From contig NC_052664.1 of NCBI RefSeq assembly GCF_016802725.1, positions 27,607,275 to 27,671,274 of the forward strand: a DNA stretch of 64,000 nucleotides, given 5' to 3'. The notes beneath the pieces were generated by a model, which had not been told where the DNA came from, ran no database searches, and was given only the letters and a program-made list of their open reading frames with translations. Below, piece after piece: positions 1-12,600 of this stretch. The position numbers were made by a program, and so were the translations under genes. The DNA comes from Solenopsis invicta (Eukaryota; Arthropoda; Insecta; Hymenoptera; Formicidae). How positions within the stretch are numbered: the first letter of the stretch is position 1; each line of letters begins with the position of its first letter.

Positions 1-338
1 CGAGATGCTCGAGTAATACTCGAATAACACATGCTTGTTGCACACGCCGCGGTCCGTAATAAAATTTATATCGCACCGACGTTTCTCTAGCGTGCATTTT
101 TTTTTTTTTAATGGAAGTTATTTCTCTGTATAAAACGTTCGCAGAATCGCTCGCGCTTATATGACGCGAATAAATAAATACATTGGCAAAAAAACGAGCG
201 GCAATTTATCGACTAATTGATACACATGAAATGTAATATCGATATTTTAAACTTAAGGATTCTGTTATTCTGAGGTGTCTGTGCACGTGATACGGATAAA
301 AAGCAATTCACTTTTCTATAACGAGTTTATCTGCGCGA
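1..338. other. AT-rich noncoding DNA
   Basis: I see no supported gene or repeat here. The short open frames have no recognisable domain. The stretch leads into a transposon-like repeat from about 339. Confidence 0.5.
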
Positions 339-745
339 GAACAATTTTACTGTGTCAAAAAAGAACTAAAAATTTAATTAAATACATATTAAAAAGTAAT
401 TTTATGTTGCACTATCAAAATGATTATGTTAGGACGCTCAACTATGATAATACTGTTGCGAAAAGTTTTGACATTCTAGCAACTGGCTTAAATATGCAAT
501 AAAATATAAATTCTTTCCGCTTGTATATTTTACGATTATGTACTTTTCATTTTGCTGTAAATAAACCAATTACGATAATACTATTGAAAAAAGTTTTGAC
601 GTTCGAGCGACTGGCTTAAATGTCCAATATAATTTGTTCAATAGTTTAATGGAATTATTTTTAGATTTGTCCTTCGGCAGAATCATTCCTTCCGCGTGCA
701 GCACATTTTACGATTATGTACTTTTCATCTTTGTGTAGATAAATC
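339..745. mobile_element. MITE copy A (CACRGAAAGAAC family), internally duplicated
   Basis: This is a degenerate member of the roughly 240 bp family seen best at 17568, 29751, 58177 and 60362. Shared internal words include GAACAATTTTACT, CTAAAAATTTA, AGTTTTGACATTCTAGCAA and a right end like CCTTCCGCGTG. The core occurs twice in tandem (about 445-570 and 571-745). Each copy has a TACGATAATACT-like start, the TTTTGAC..TCTAGCAACTGGCTTAAAT block, and a tail ACGATTATGTACTTTTCAT. It is noncoding. The assignment rests on visual alignment. Confidence 0.5.
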
Positions 746-1250
746 GTCCTTGTCATTAACCATCTCTTCGAAAAATTTTTAGAAAAGACTGATCTTGATT
801 TTTACTACACAATTACCGTCAAAGAACGGTAAAATGACGGAAAATAAAAACGGAACAGTAAAACAATCTGCGCAATTATTTATTATAATATTTTACGTAT
901 GCAAAGAAAAACAAGAAGCAAAAATGTAAGACGATTTATTATTTCCAGTGTGTAAGTTCAAGCTACCACACAACTTCGCGTTGCATAATAATATTTAATC
1001 ATATTTAATCACTCGCTCGGCGCACTCGTGCCGCGGCGATCGCGCGACAATCTGCAACGATCGTTGCGTGTATCGTCATGCGGAATTGTTTGCGTTCAAT
1101 CAAGCCGCGGCTTGTCGCTCCCCGCGCATTTTCATTTTCCTACCAAGCCGAGATGACTCAAACGGGCTTTTAACGAAGACATTATTACCGCGAGCCTTCG
1201 AGACTGATTACTCTTCATCAATAGGAGGGCTCCACGGCGCTCCCAAAGAC
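746..1250. other. Noncoding DNA upstream of a core promoter
   Basis: AT-rich up to about 1010, then CpG-rich towards the TATA box at 1251. Open frames on both strands overlap each other and show no domain. The composition shift fits the upstream flank of a promoter. Confidence 0.4.
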
Positions 1251-1286
1251 TATAAAAGACAAGCCGGTTGCGAATCGATCGCAGTA
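1251..1286 (+). promoter_or_regulatory. TATA box and initiator, orphan core promoter
   Basis: TATAAAAG lies at 1251-1258. A GCAGTA initiator-like site follows at 1281-1286, placing the likely start about 32 bases after the first T, which is the normal arthropod TATA-to-start spacing. The surrounding 1020-1430 is CpG-rich against an AT-rich background. No downstream coding exon could be tied to it, so the gene it serves is unknown. Confidence 0.45.
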
Positions 1287-1433
1287 CACCGCGGCTTTTT
1301 ATTGTTGCGGTGCCGAGCGCAAACGTGCAGTTCGCGTAGCGCAAAAACGTTGCACCAGCTTGTCGCATCTGGGTTCGCAGTATCGAAGCGGCTGTGGCGG
1401 CGGTGGTAGTGGTGGTAGAGCGACGCTTAAAGG
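1283..1433 (+). other. Candidate 5' noncoding exon
   Basis: From the predicted start at about 1283 the sequence contains no ATG and ends at a consensus splice donor, AGG|GTGAGT, with GT at 1434-1435. That is what an untranslated first exon looks like. It carries a GGTGGTAGTGGTGGTAG purine-rich tract near its end. The gene is not identifiable and the partner acceptor was not found. RNA-seq or CAGE reads would settle it. Confidence 0.35.
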
Positions 1434-4400
1434 GTGAGTTTCTTAGTTTTGCCAACGGCACTGCGCCGTGCCCCTAATGCCACGTTATTGAAATAGGACA
1501 ATATGGAATTGATGAGTCCGTCAACAGGCGCGCGCGCGCGCGCGCGCGTACATGCGTAAACATAATAAGATTATTATTTCGCGATATTTATGATTTACCT
1601 ATTTTTCCCCTCGCAACTGTTTATTATACCCGACTTGTATTTTAATGGAGCGCACTGCAAACAGCGAGTTCTCGATCCGACAATATTATTCCGCGAGTGA
1701 TTCGTACTTTCTCGACGGGTCGTCCAGTTATACGCAGTTTATATTATAATGGAGCGATATTGAAACGGCGAGATATTTAATTCGGAAATATTATTCTGCG
1801 ACGTCTCTGCAACGCTCTTTAATCCTCGGGCGAGAGAAAATTTAGATTATGATTTCTCCGATGATGGATCTTTATTCAAATGTAAAATTCCACGTCTGTA
1901 TTTTATGTCAAGGTTTAAAATTTGAGGCAACGTTTAAAACACAGAACTGATAAATGTAACGAGCAAACGTTGCAACAAACGTGAATACGAACTAAGGATT
2001 TAAATAAACAAAGTGGTAAACAAACGTGTATCAACGCGCATCTAAATGAATAAATTAATAACATGTATATAAATGAATGAATTAACAACCACAACTAATG
2101 AAAATTAATTTCCGCAAATACGTATAATATGCCGTAGCCGATGTGTGCGTAGGCGAGAGCAAATAGAAAAATACCGATTAATTGTAACGCAACGAATATT
2201 TCTTCTACCTACGGAGATTAATAGCGTCCTCCTACGCGCAACAAATCTTTCCAACGAAATTGACAAAAAAAGGGTTGATAAAAAAATTGGGAAACGTATT
2301 GTCGATTCCGGTTATAACGGGGAATGAGGCAGTGAATGGGTGAACCAGCGCCATACGAGAGCCCGGGAACGGTTTTAACGAGGTTCGGCGCGCGACAAGG
2401 ACACGTAAGGGTGCGAGGGCACCGTATGCTATGCAAAAACTTCCTGTGTGTAAGCGTATAACAGTAGTATACGAAACATGTTCATGTAACATGCTACCCG
2501 AGCGTTTCGCCAGGTAAAATCATGGGCGAAGAGCGTGCGGCGAGGATTGGCAAAACCGTTTGATACAGTTCCCAACAAAACTCCGATGAGGCGAACTGTC
2601 CCGGCGAAAACGCGAGTGCTCGCTCGTGGCGATCCTAATTAGACCGATCACCGCCGGCATTTGATTAACCTTTCGCAGCTCACAAATTTCTTGCGAGCAG
2701 CGGCACGTGCGATTCTTCTTCTTCAATTTTATTACGATAAAATTAGCTTATCTTCATAGAAAAACTGATTTGCAACTTTGTAACGTCTCAGAATCGTTTA
2801 CACGAACCGCAGTATTGCGAATGCCTGAGAATATCCACCGTGCATCGCTCAACCGCAATATTTACATACGGAAAAATGTGAACAAATCTTATTAATTATG
2901 TGCATTAATGCGCGCATGATTTATATATGCTGATTACCATGGAGAAACGATGCTCGTGCAACGAGATCTTAATATTGTATCCATCCAATAATAAGTGGAT
3001 ATTTGCAGAAAACCCGTTATGCGAATTCAAGATGATCATTAGAGATTTTTAATCTGCAACTTAATTGCAATTTGATTATTGTGACTTCCACTGAGTACAC
3101 GCGAATAATAACTATTACGTTGAATACTCGCGCGGCGCATATTTTTCCGATGCTTCCTGCCACTGAGGTGGAAATAACCGAGTTAACAAAAATATATATA
3201 TGTTCTCCTTACGCGCAACAGTAAGCGGCACGGGACAATTTTTAGTAAATTCGATGCTCCAATTATTTTGTAACAAGTTGCTCGATTGCGAAACTTCGTA
3301 TTTTTCACGAGAATGATTTCGTCGACACGATTTTCGGAATTTTCGTCCTCGTGCGACAGCCGAACAATCGAAATGTGTAATTCGTGCGTAACGTGTAGGA
3401 CGAATTTAGATTGAAATAGAATTTACATGTATTTAGATATAAATTTCAGATTTTATTTATCTTCACGTCTATGTTGTTATTCTGGAAACTGCGCAGAAAT
3501 AGTTAAATAGCGAAATAATTATACTAGATGCTCCGAGATAATTGCCTTTCCTTTTAACAGTACATTTTCTAATGAAGATTTCCTTAGAGTCGATTTCTTT
3601 TTAGAAAAAATTCTGTCTCCTCTTTCGCTTATATTTTTCTCCTCGCTTCAAACTTTCGTCACAGTCCTGTTTGTTGCTGCTGCAATCGTTATTTTTAATA
3701 CATAGTAACTTATTTGTAAATTTCAAGTAAACCGCAATTAATTAATGTATCTTATTGATACATTAATTAATGATCAAAATATTTTAATATAAGGAAATGT
3801 TGGAAACGTAAATTATTGTTGCAAAATAAAAATGCGCAACGCAGAATCATCAAAAGCAGAATACGTAAATACCTACATTTTCATCTCTTTTAATTCAAAA
3901 ATAACAAAAAGTATGTAGAACGTACTGTGTGCATTCGATAAAGGAGTATAATAAGTATAAATTTCTTCTGTCAAAGATAATTTTTTTCAATATTGTTAAG
4001 ATTATTAATGTTTTTCTTGAATAAAATCACGTATCTCTCCATTCTTTGTGATTTGCCGTAACATCCAGCTGATATTGTGGATTATATAATGTCATAATAT
4101 TATCATGGAAAAGTCTAACCTTTGAACTTTTGAACTCGGAAAATTTATAATGAAGAGAGAGAATCTTTGAAACATAAAATCATTTTTATCACATTTACGA
4201 CAGCGAAAAAAGTGTTTTAGTGACCATCCAAATAACGTTCCGCACATTTTTTCATATTTTCAAATCTAGAGAATATTTAAAATATCTTGCTCTCTCCTTC
4301 TGGTGACTGCGCGACGCGCAGCCACGTTTCCGCACCGACAATATTATACCTGTAAATCCTGTGTGCGACTTTCCGGACCTACGTACGTTCCAACATGCGT

Positions 4401-6640
4401 CGCTCCAACATGCGCACGAGAAAACGTATTTAGCCGGTAATGAGCGGCTGGAAGTTTTTGTTATAATTAGGTTGCTACCTCGCTTCCGGTATCCCGGTGC
4501 GCAAGCTCTCGCGGAACTGAGATTTCTTTATTAAGCCTCCTTTCTCTCTTTCTTTTTCGCTCTCGCGGTGCCCTAAAAAAAATGTATCACGCGCGTACAC
4601 CGTGCACATTGTATACGGGAATAAAGATGCGCACGGCGCACGCCGGGTGATGCATATGCACGAGCGCGTTTTGCAAAAAGAGAGAGAGGGAGAGAGAAAG
4701 AGAAAGACACAGAGACTAAGGGAGAAAGAGAGAATACTTGATTAGCCCTTTTTCTGACACGCGTTCCGGAAATGTTGCCTTTATTAACCAAGATGAAGAG
4801 GAAACTCCGGCACTACAGCTCTCCCTTTGTCACAGAGAACAAATTTAGCTTTTCGCTACGTTGAACCTTCCAGATTCTCTATTTATTTATTTATGCATTC
4901 GTTCTTCGCGTTCTCGTACTTTCGCTTACCGTCGGCACAGATATTTTTACGCCAAAAATTAACGCGTCTCTTACTTCGGGAACGGATATGTGTATTGTTC
5001 GAAGAAATTACAAACAGCGCGGGGAAACCTCGTTTCGGACTTTCGGCAACAAAACGCGCTCGAATTTACCGAGAGATACTACCGTCGCAGAATGCCACTG
5101 TTCTTAAGGTCCCACAGGTCACTTTGCAAGTAGGTAAGTATAAATTGCACCGTGTGCTTAAGGAAACTTCTCGTTTCCCCTCCTTTCCCCCCCTCGCCCC
5201 TTGCCACCCGGATAAACAAACTTATCTGTTTGATTTGCTCGAGAGTGAAAGAACGCTCTCCCCATTGGCGTTTTCTCTACACGACCGAGAGACACTGGGC
5301 TATCGATCGATTCGGGACAAATGCGGGTTTATGCGGACGCATATCACGGGATTGGCGTTTCGCGCTTAATGCATTCGCGCATCATAAACATTTTCCTTTC
5401 GGCTGTGCGCGACCTGTCACTCGCGTAAATAAAGTTTGACAAGGGCATTAATCGCAGTCACGGGATGATATCGATATTTCCACGTCGCACATATCGATAT
5501 CCTCTCATTTTCACGGGCTATAAAACTACACCCGGACTGGACTATAAAAATAGTAAATTGCGATCTAAAGTTATTACGAACAAGACTGCCACCGTAGACA
5601 CGTCCTATTATTAAAGCGCTGCGGCGCTCTGCTGACGTATTCGCGTTGCACGGCGTCCTAAAATTGTGAATTGGCACGGATTATGGAGTAGATTTCAAAT
5701 TTATCTATCGCGTTTCACAATTTAGCGCTTTAACCTTTTGAATTAGCCCGCGACATTGAATTAACTAGAATTAATTCTTATCTTTCAAAGCCTTTGTATC
5801 ATTATCACTTATAGTTACTGCTTTAATAAAAAAAAATCTATATACGATCATTATATTTTGTGCGTTCAAGGTGGATAAAATAACTTAAAATGAACGAAGT
5901 CGCTGATGTCACCTTTATATTTTCATCCATCATAAAACAGTAGATGCTTTTCCGATTCGATTTCGTAGTTGAAGTCTTCGACAGAGATAAAATGTAAAAA
6001 CATTGCACTATTTTATCAGGGAACGAACAGACGTCTTATTCATTTTTCATATTTTTATAAATTAGTTATTAATATTATTTTTTATTCATCAACGACGGTC
6101 TGCAATAAATTTTCAATATTTTAATACTGACTTAAATATCGCACAATGTCAATATTGTATCTCGATCTGTTAACAAATTTCAGATGCAAGAATATTTTTT
6201 CTGGTTATTTATTTTTTGGTTAATTATTGATCGATATATGCAAAGTATCTTCGTCAATTCGTACCATATATTATTTCCGCTTCATGTAATAATTTATAAA
6301 ACTCTTCTCTCTTTAAATAAAAAAAAAGAAAAAAAAACAGATATTCTGTTTCCGGCTTTATTTATTACCGTTTCATAAATTTCCAAGTATTTCTATTCCG
6401 AAAATAACGAGCGATAATGAATTTGGATAAGAAAATTTTATAAACAAATGTTTATAAAAAGAAGCTGTATTATCAAAAACTGGCGGATTAAATTTAGAAA
6501 ACTGTACGCTCGATGTAGAAGAGAATCACTGGCGTTCCACATAAAAAATTACTCGAAATAACCGGTAGAGGCGCAAACTGTAGGGATCGTTTGAAGATAT
6601 CGCGTTCGTCATTAATAATTTATGCAGCAAACGCATCGCT
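1434..6640. other. Long noncoding stretch
   Basis: Mostly AT-rich DNA without a defensible gene. It contains a (GC)n tract at 1528-1548, purine-rich tracts near 4677-4730, and CpG-rich patches near 2330-2440 and 4570-5400. A consensus donor TAG|GTAAGT sits at 5134. The short open frames lack domains and overlap antisense frames. Confidence 0.45.
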
Positions 6641-7700
6641 GTGCATTACTCGCGGGAGAAGCTGGCTAATATCCGGCACGCTGAACCAGCTGCAGCAATA
6701 TCGCGGAATCAGCGCACGAATTTTCGGTCATCGCTTTATCCCCCGTGTATCACGGCGCGGCGCGGCGCGGCGCGCGCGGCGCGCGCGCGATCCGCGTGCC
6801 CCTTTCCGAATAATCGAGCTTCCTCTCTGCGCGAGTTTCCGCCACCGCGCGCTCGCGGTGGTTCCGCCGCCGCTCCAGACACACGTCCCGTCCCGTCCCG
6901 TCCCGTCCCCGGCTTCGGAAGAGCTTGCGCCAGTTAGCACGCAGAGAGCCGCGCGCCGCGGTACGGAACACTCTGGGACAGGTTCCCAACGCGGTAGTAG
7001 CGCGCCGTCGGCCGCAGTATCGTCGTACGGTTTGCGCAAGAACCATCCGCTCGTTCCTCATCGAGCATGGCACTCGGCTCACCTGTCGTCGCGCCGCTGT
7101 CATAAAGTCCGATTCCTTCTTCCCTCGCCTAGCTCGCGATCGATCCACGCGACTACTCCGAGACGACCGACCGACACGTCGTCTCCTCCGTCTTCCGTCT
7201 TTTCGATCAGGATCCCTGAAGAGCACCGAGTCGTCGGGAGCTCGTGTGAATAGTGAACGATTGATAGATCGCCCATTTGATCGGCCGGTGAACGATGTGA
7301 TCGCGGTGATCGCGACGGTGCGTGTTTACGACTCGGCGACGATCGAGGGAGAGTCGATCGAAACATGCCCCTCGACGATCCCTCGAAGAACGGGACATGA
7401 ACGGGACGACGCTCGATAGAGACAAGAGCGCGAGGAGTTTCACCTTCGGCGATACCGATCTCGAGAAACGTGGAGCGTCGTTCAAAACGCGACTCGCTCA
7501 CTGAGAATCGAATATGCGCGCTGCGACAGAATCGTGTGACGATCGTGCCCGTGCTGCTGGTCTCCGCGGAATTTCGAGCGTCCCTTGAAAAAGACGGGTT
7601 ATCTTCTTACGCGCGACGGCGCTCGAAGAGTCGCCCAGGTTGTTTCCGTGTTAATTTCCGTGTTAATTAAATACGATTTTCCGCGCGTTAATTATTCGAG
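6641..7700 (+). promoter_or_regulatory. CpG-rich island, putative promoter and 5' UTR
   Basis: GC-rich and CpG-rich block with (GCGGC)-like runs at about 6755-6790 and CGTCC repeats at about 6885-6908. A CCAGTTAG initiator-like site sits near 6930. Downstream the sequence is long-UTR-like, with ATGs opening only short frames and a possible donor GTGCGT at about 7319. Several frames stay open only because stop codons are rare in GC-rich DNA. Plus orientation is a guess from the donor. Confidence 0.35.
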
Positions 7701-9235
7701 ATTGTCAATGCGCGCAGCGGGGCGGCTCGCGCCGTTTAGCCGTTCGTTTTTCGTTCGTTTAGTTCTCTTAATTTAAATTTTCTCTCCGCTCTCCTGTTTT
7801 ATCATTGTTCGAGTTAACAGTGCGAAATTTAGAGATGCTTAAACGAACACGGATGAGATCGGATTTGTCTCCTTAGACATTTGAATTATGCCCGCACCCG
7901 CGAGCACATTTATTTCCCACCATCGATTGGTCCATTCATTCATTACACCCCGCTAATCAAATTTATTTTCGCGTTAATTGTTCAATCTTTCCAATTGTTA
8001 CACAATTTATTATTGGGTTTACTTTCTCATTAATTATTTAAATATTCTAATTAACTGATGCGAGGTGCACACGATTGGATTTTGTAAAAATTCTTTCGAT
8101 AATTATCTTATCAGTTTTATTTTCGAACTTTTCAAATTTTTAGAGATTCTAAGAATTGTAAGGGGATAACGACCGCAACTTAGGATTCGAAAAGGTCGAG
8201 AGACAACGACTGACCTATATTGACAATACTGAGAGTGCGGGAAGTTCAGCGATCACATAACTTCACTTCGAATGTGCTTCCGCGAAGACAATCTCGTGAG
8301 TGCGAGGCAAACGGTGGGGTTCAAACGTGATTTACTTTTCGTCGCAAAAATAAAAATATCGATGGGAGGAACTATGTTGCGACTCGTTTCCTGGTGCTTC
8401 ATTTGATACAAAATATCAACAGCGACAACGGCAACAGTATAGTCAAACAACTCTAGAAGCGAAATAACAACGGCAAATAACATCGTTGTTCAACGCGGCG
8501 TTAATCAACGCGTACGAGTGATACCCGCGCGTATAAATAATAAACAATAAACTATGATATAAAATTGAGAGATAGGCGAATCTCGTGAATTTGCCGCTGC
8601 CATCGGCTGTTAAATTAACTGCGGACAAGGGATTTGATCTTCAGTGCTTATGTGCCTGTGTCTCGTATGTGCGGTTCATTTTATGCGCGACGGAACGTTT
8701 GCGATGAGATCGGACGAGTCAACGGGGTTAAGCATCGCTAATTATCTTAGAGCTGCCGTATAATTAGCGCTAATTAATCAGCGCGACTCTTCACGCTCCC
8801 CCATTCCTCTTGGATTCGAGCTGCGAGTTACACGCTTTCCGCCGCCGCGAGGTGAGTCGAGCTGCGTAAATATTCTTCAACGACATGGCGATAGCTGTTT
8901 ATACACATTTTCCATTCACTTGTACATAAGTAGCTCTCTAATCGCGTAAGATACTCGACAAACACATTCAACATCATCGTTTCCGTCGAGCTTGCGAATT
9001 AATAAACCGCCCTCGCGAAATGTCTCCGTTGATTGTAATTGAGAGTACATGACAACGCCGCGTAACCCGATTTTCATAATTAGAAACCGACCGTCTTTCG
9101 ATGGAAATTCGAGACGACTAAAATGGAAAAATAACAAAGAGCGCGACGAAAAATAACAAAGAATAGCGACCTGTGCATTTTTCTATTAATCTTCATCTTT
9201 TATAATTGTGAACGTGTTGTTATATTACATTCACA
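7701..9235. other. Noncoding DNA with a candidate splice donor
   Basis: No coding gene is supported. A strong donor-like GAG|GTGAGTC occurs at about 8851-8852, at the end of a pyrimidine- and CpG-rich run starting near 8790. It could close another untranslated exon downstream of the CpG island, but no matching acceptor is obvious. Confidence 0.35.
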
Positions 9236-9665
9236 GTTGAAGAATTTGTGTTGAATTCAATATATATCGCATGTACCGAACGGTTCATTAAAATTTTTAT
9301 ATTAATTTAACACAAGATAAATATGCTGGAAAGTAACATAAATATTATGTAAAAAATTAACACAAAAAATGTAATACTTCGACACAAAAATGAAATATTT
9401 AGAAATGAAATGTGGAAACATATTTTTTTTCAGTAAAATTAACATTTACAATGTTAACACGTACATTTTATGCATTTCTTGGACTTTAGGATTTAAAACT
9501 ACACTATTTTTATGTTTTTATTTTTTTTATTCGCTCATAAATTGTGTCATTTTAATCGTAAGAAATGTCAAATATCAATTTAATACAAAATGTTCAAGTA
9601 ACGTAATTACGTTATGTTAAATTAACTCTTGGATATGTTAAAAATATAACACAAAAATTTTAACA
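9236..9665. mobile_element. Inverted-repeat element, TTTTTGTGTT family, copy 1
   Basis: The right end, read on the minus strand, is TTAAAATTTTTGTGTT followed by ATTTTTAACAT. The left end carries a diverged GAAGAATTTGTGTTGAATTC. The same ends occur at 45301-45640, inside an intron of the CRISP gene. It is noncoding and AT-rich, consistent with a nonautonomous DNA transposon. The boundaries are approximate. Confidence 0.4.
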
Positions 9666-12600
9666 ACGATGTAAAGTTTTGAAGACCTTTATTTTTATAA
9701 GAAAGAAAGGAAATAAAATTAATTACTATTCCCACTTTATCTAATACTTTGTAGCTGTATTTTCCCGTATATTTCAGTATCAATTGGGCACAAATTCAAG
9801 TTTGAGTTTTTTTTTTAAGAAAAAAAGAACATAATATTCAACAATGTCAAAATTACGAAATACCAGTGGCAGAAATTCAATTGACATCACTTTCATAATT
9901 AAATTTGTACATATTGTATTCCCATAATCGGTTATGAGAATCTTCCTTCTCTTGGTTTTGTTGGCTTTGCCCGAGTGTGCTAGAAAGAATTGCGGCGTTA
10001 CTTCTTCTTCGGGTTAGCTGCGACATTAACGCGCATCTGCCGTCGCATATCTCGCGGCTCGACCTCGCCGATTCTTTACATTCGCATTTACGTTTACGAG
10101 CGTGGAAGGCACAGAGATAAGTTGGAGTCGTTGCGGCAAAGTTTCTACGGTGGGCGCTTTCGCGCGTAATTTACCGTTGCATTGTGCGTCTCTTATCGGT
10201 CGTAACAGTTTCGGACAGTCTATGGTCTGTCCCTAGTCAATGAAGCGTGCAGTCCGAGAAACTTTGCCTTTCGTGCAATTTCTCATCTGCGATTATTCAC
10301 CGCGCAAGCTTAAACCGGCTTTAACATTTGGCAGAGAAAGAGAAAGAGAGAGAGAGAAAGAGATACATTTTACATTTTATTAAAAATAATAAATGTAAAA
10401 TATAATAATATAAAATAATGAAATATTAATAATATTTAGCACGGATGACGTTAACAGCTTGAATATATTTTCATTTTTGGTTATTCTTTCATAGCTGTAT
10501 CATTGAATTTAATTGTTAAAAAAAAAACAGCTTTTTAAAACTCTAATTATACTCATAAAAATTTGATGGTATAAAATTATATATAATTATAATGATATAT
10601 TATTTTAAAAGATATTTCCGTCTCAGTGAAAAAGAGAGGATTAAATAAATAATTCTCATATAATTCTTGTTACCTCTATCGCACATATTCACTTTTTCCA
10701 TCGTACCGAATGGAAACGTTGATCGTAATAAAAAAATTTTTGCTCATTTCAGTATTACAAATATATTTCCGAAATGTTTTTAAATATTTTTTCATATATT
10801 CACGGCTTTCATCTTTCACTGGGGGAAGCTCCGAGGAATAATATTTTCAAGAATCTCCGGAAAGCTTTTGAAATCCTCAAAATACCGCGCGACTCGGAAA
10901 AGCAGGAACATTTTCATCCCGCAATACGGCATAAAAACTACCGATTCAGCAGCTGGTGTTTTATTTGCCCGTTGTTCTCAGGAAAATGCGATATCGTCGT
11001 GGTGGAAAAGTTTAAACGGGGCAGAATGCAATTTGTTTACCTATACGCGTTAGAATAGAGGGAAATATTTCTGGTTTAGTAGCCGCGTTTATCTGTCCCT
11101 CCCCCCTGTTTGCATACTCCGTTTGCATAAAGATCGAGAGTTGGAATTAATAAATCCATTACGTGCGACTACATGTCACACAAAAGCACCTCTTGATTAT
11201 AAAGCGTGTAATTTTCTTTTTCTGATTGTAAATAGGAAATTTAATTATGCAAACGTTATTCGCGAATTATTTTCAAGTGAGTTGTGACAATAATTTTACA
11301 ATTTACTGCGACACATTACATACATACACGTATATATAAAATTAATTTTAATATTTTGTTTGCGATGTTGCCTTGAAACAATTTTATTATCCAATATTAA
11401 TACCCAATATTTGAAGAATAGGTTAATAATATTAACATAAACCAGTTTACCTACATAGAGATGTCTTTCAAATTTCAAAATTTTTTGTTACTAAACACTA
11501 AACGACTCGAATTCATTAATTTATTATGTATAATTACATAAAAATTACTACGCTATCTAATTAAGCATCTGTAATTTTAATAAACCAGCTATCTCTTTCG
11601 GTAAAGTGATTAATTTATGAAAATACGGTTGGCTGCATCGCCGAAACATGATAAATTAATGTTTGCTAAGCATTCGTTGCTAGGAAACGACGTCAATGTA
11701 TAACAAAGAATTTTGCGAACTCATGTAAAATTTTCAATTACATTCGCGTAAGCACCATTATCCCGATTGTTATTTCGTTGTCATAAACGTATTCGCGCGT
11801 TGGCGGTTTTTGCATAGGTAGAGAATTTCACGTGAATTATTACGTTTATTTATTCGGTAAAACTAGCCGGGTAACCTGCTATAAAGTAATATTTATTTTG
11901 CATTACGTGCAATGCGCTTTCCAGCAATTTTTGTAGCGCGTTTCACGTATATAAATCCACCGTATACATGAAAGATCTAAACACGAGAGGAACGCACGTA
12001 CGCATTGTAATTACTCCACATTGTTATAAAAAAAAATTAATTGAATTTTACATTGCAATTCTAAGGAATCGAGAAGCACTCTAAAAATTAGTATTCGTAA
12101 TTAGATATAATCCGCTTTATTATCGTGTGTTTACGATACGAGATGCACGAGTAATGTTATTAAATAAGGTACTTTTGAATCATAATTTGACATTACGAAT
12201 AATTTTCAATTATTTAGGTATCATTTATTATTGTTCAAAAACATTCATCTATATCTAAATTATATATATATATATATGTCATTACTGCAGAAAGATGATG
12301 AGACGTTTTAACGTATTGTACGTATAACATTTGTTCTACAAAAACTCTCTCCATAAGCGGAAATTTTTTGGCCGTTTTACACATGTATATCCAACATAAG
12401 ATATGAATGTTTGTGAAAATTTTGATTTAAATGTCCCAATTAACTTCATATGAAAAAAATTATGTATAAAACTCCCTTCGTGGAGAGTTGTCAATTATAC
12501 TTTCTCGCAAATTGAGAATTATTTCGCGAATAGTTTATGAGGGAAAACATCTGTACGGTTCTGTTTTCAGTCGTGATATTGCACACTCGTCGAGGCTTGC

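Noticed and set aside
4827..5369. 180-codon plus-strand frame
   Set aside because: No domain and no promoter. Only the short segment 5091-5133 before a good donor is kept as a weak microexon idea.
6591..7501. Several 100-220 codon frames on both strands
   Set aside because: Arg/Ser/Pro-rich translations of a GC-rich island, mutually overlapping and without domains. A promoter/UTR is the better reading.
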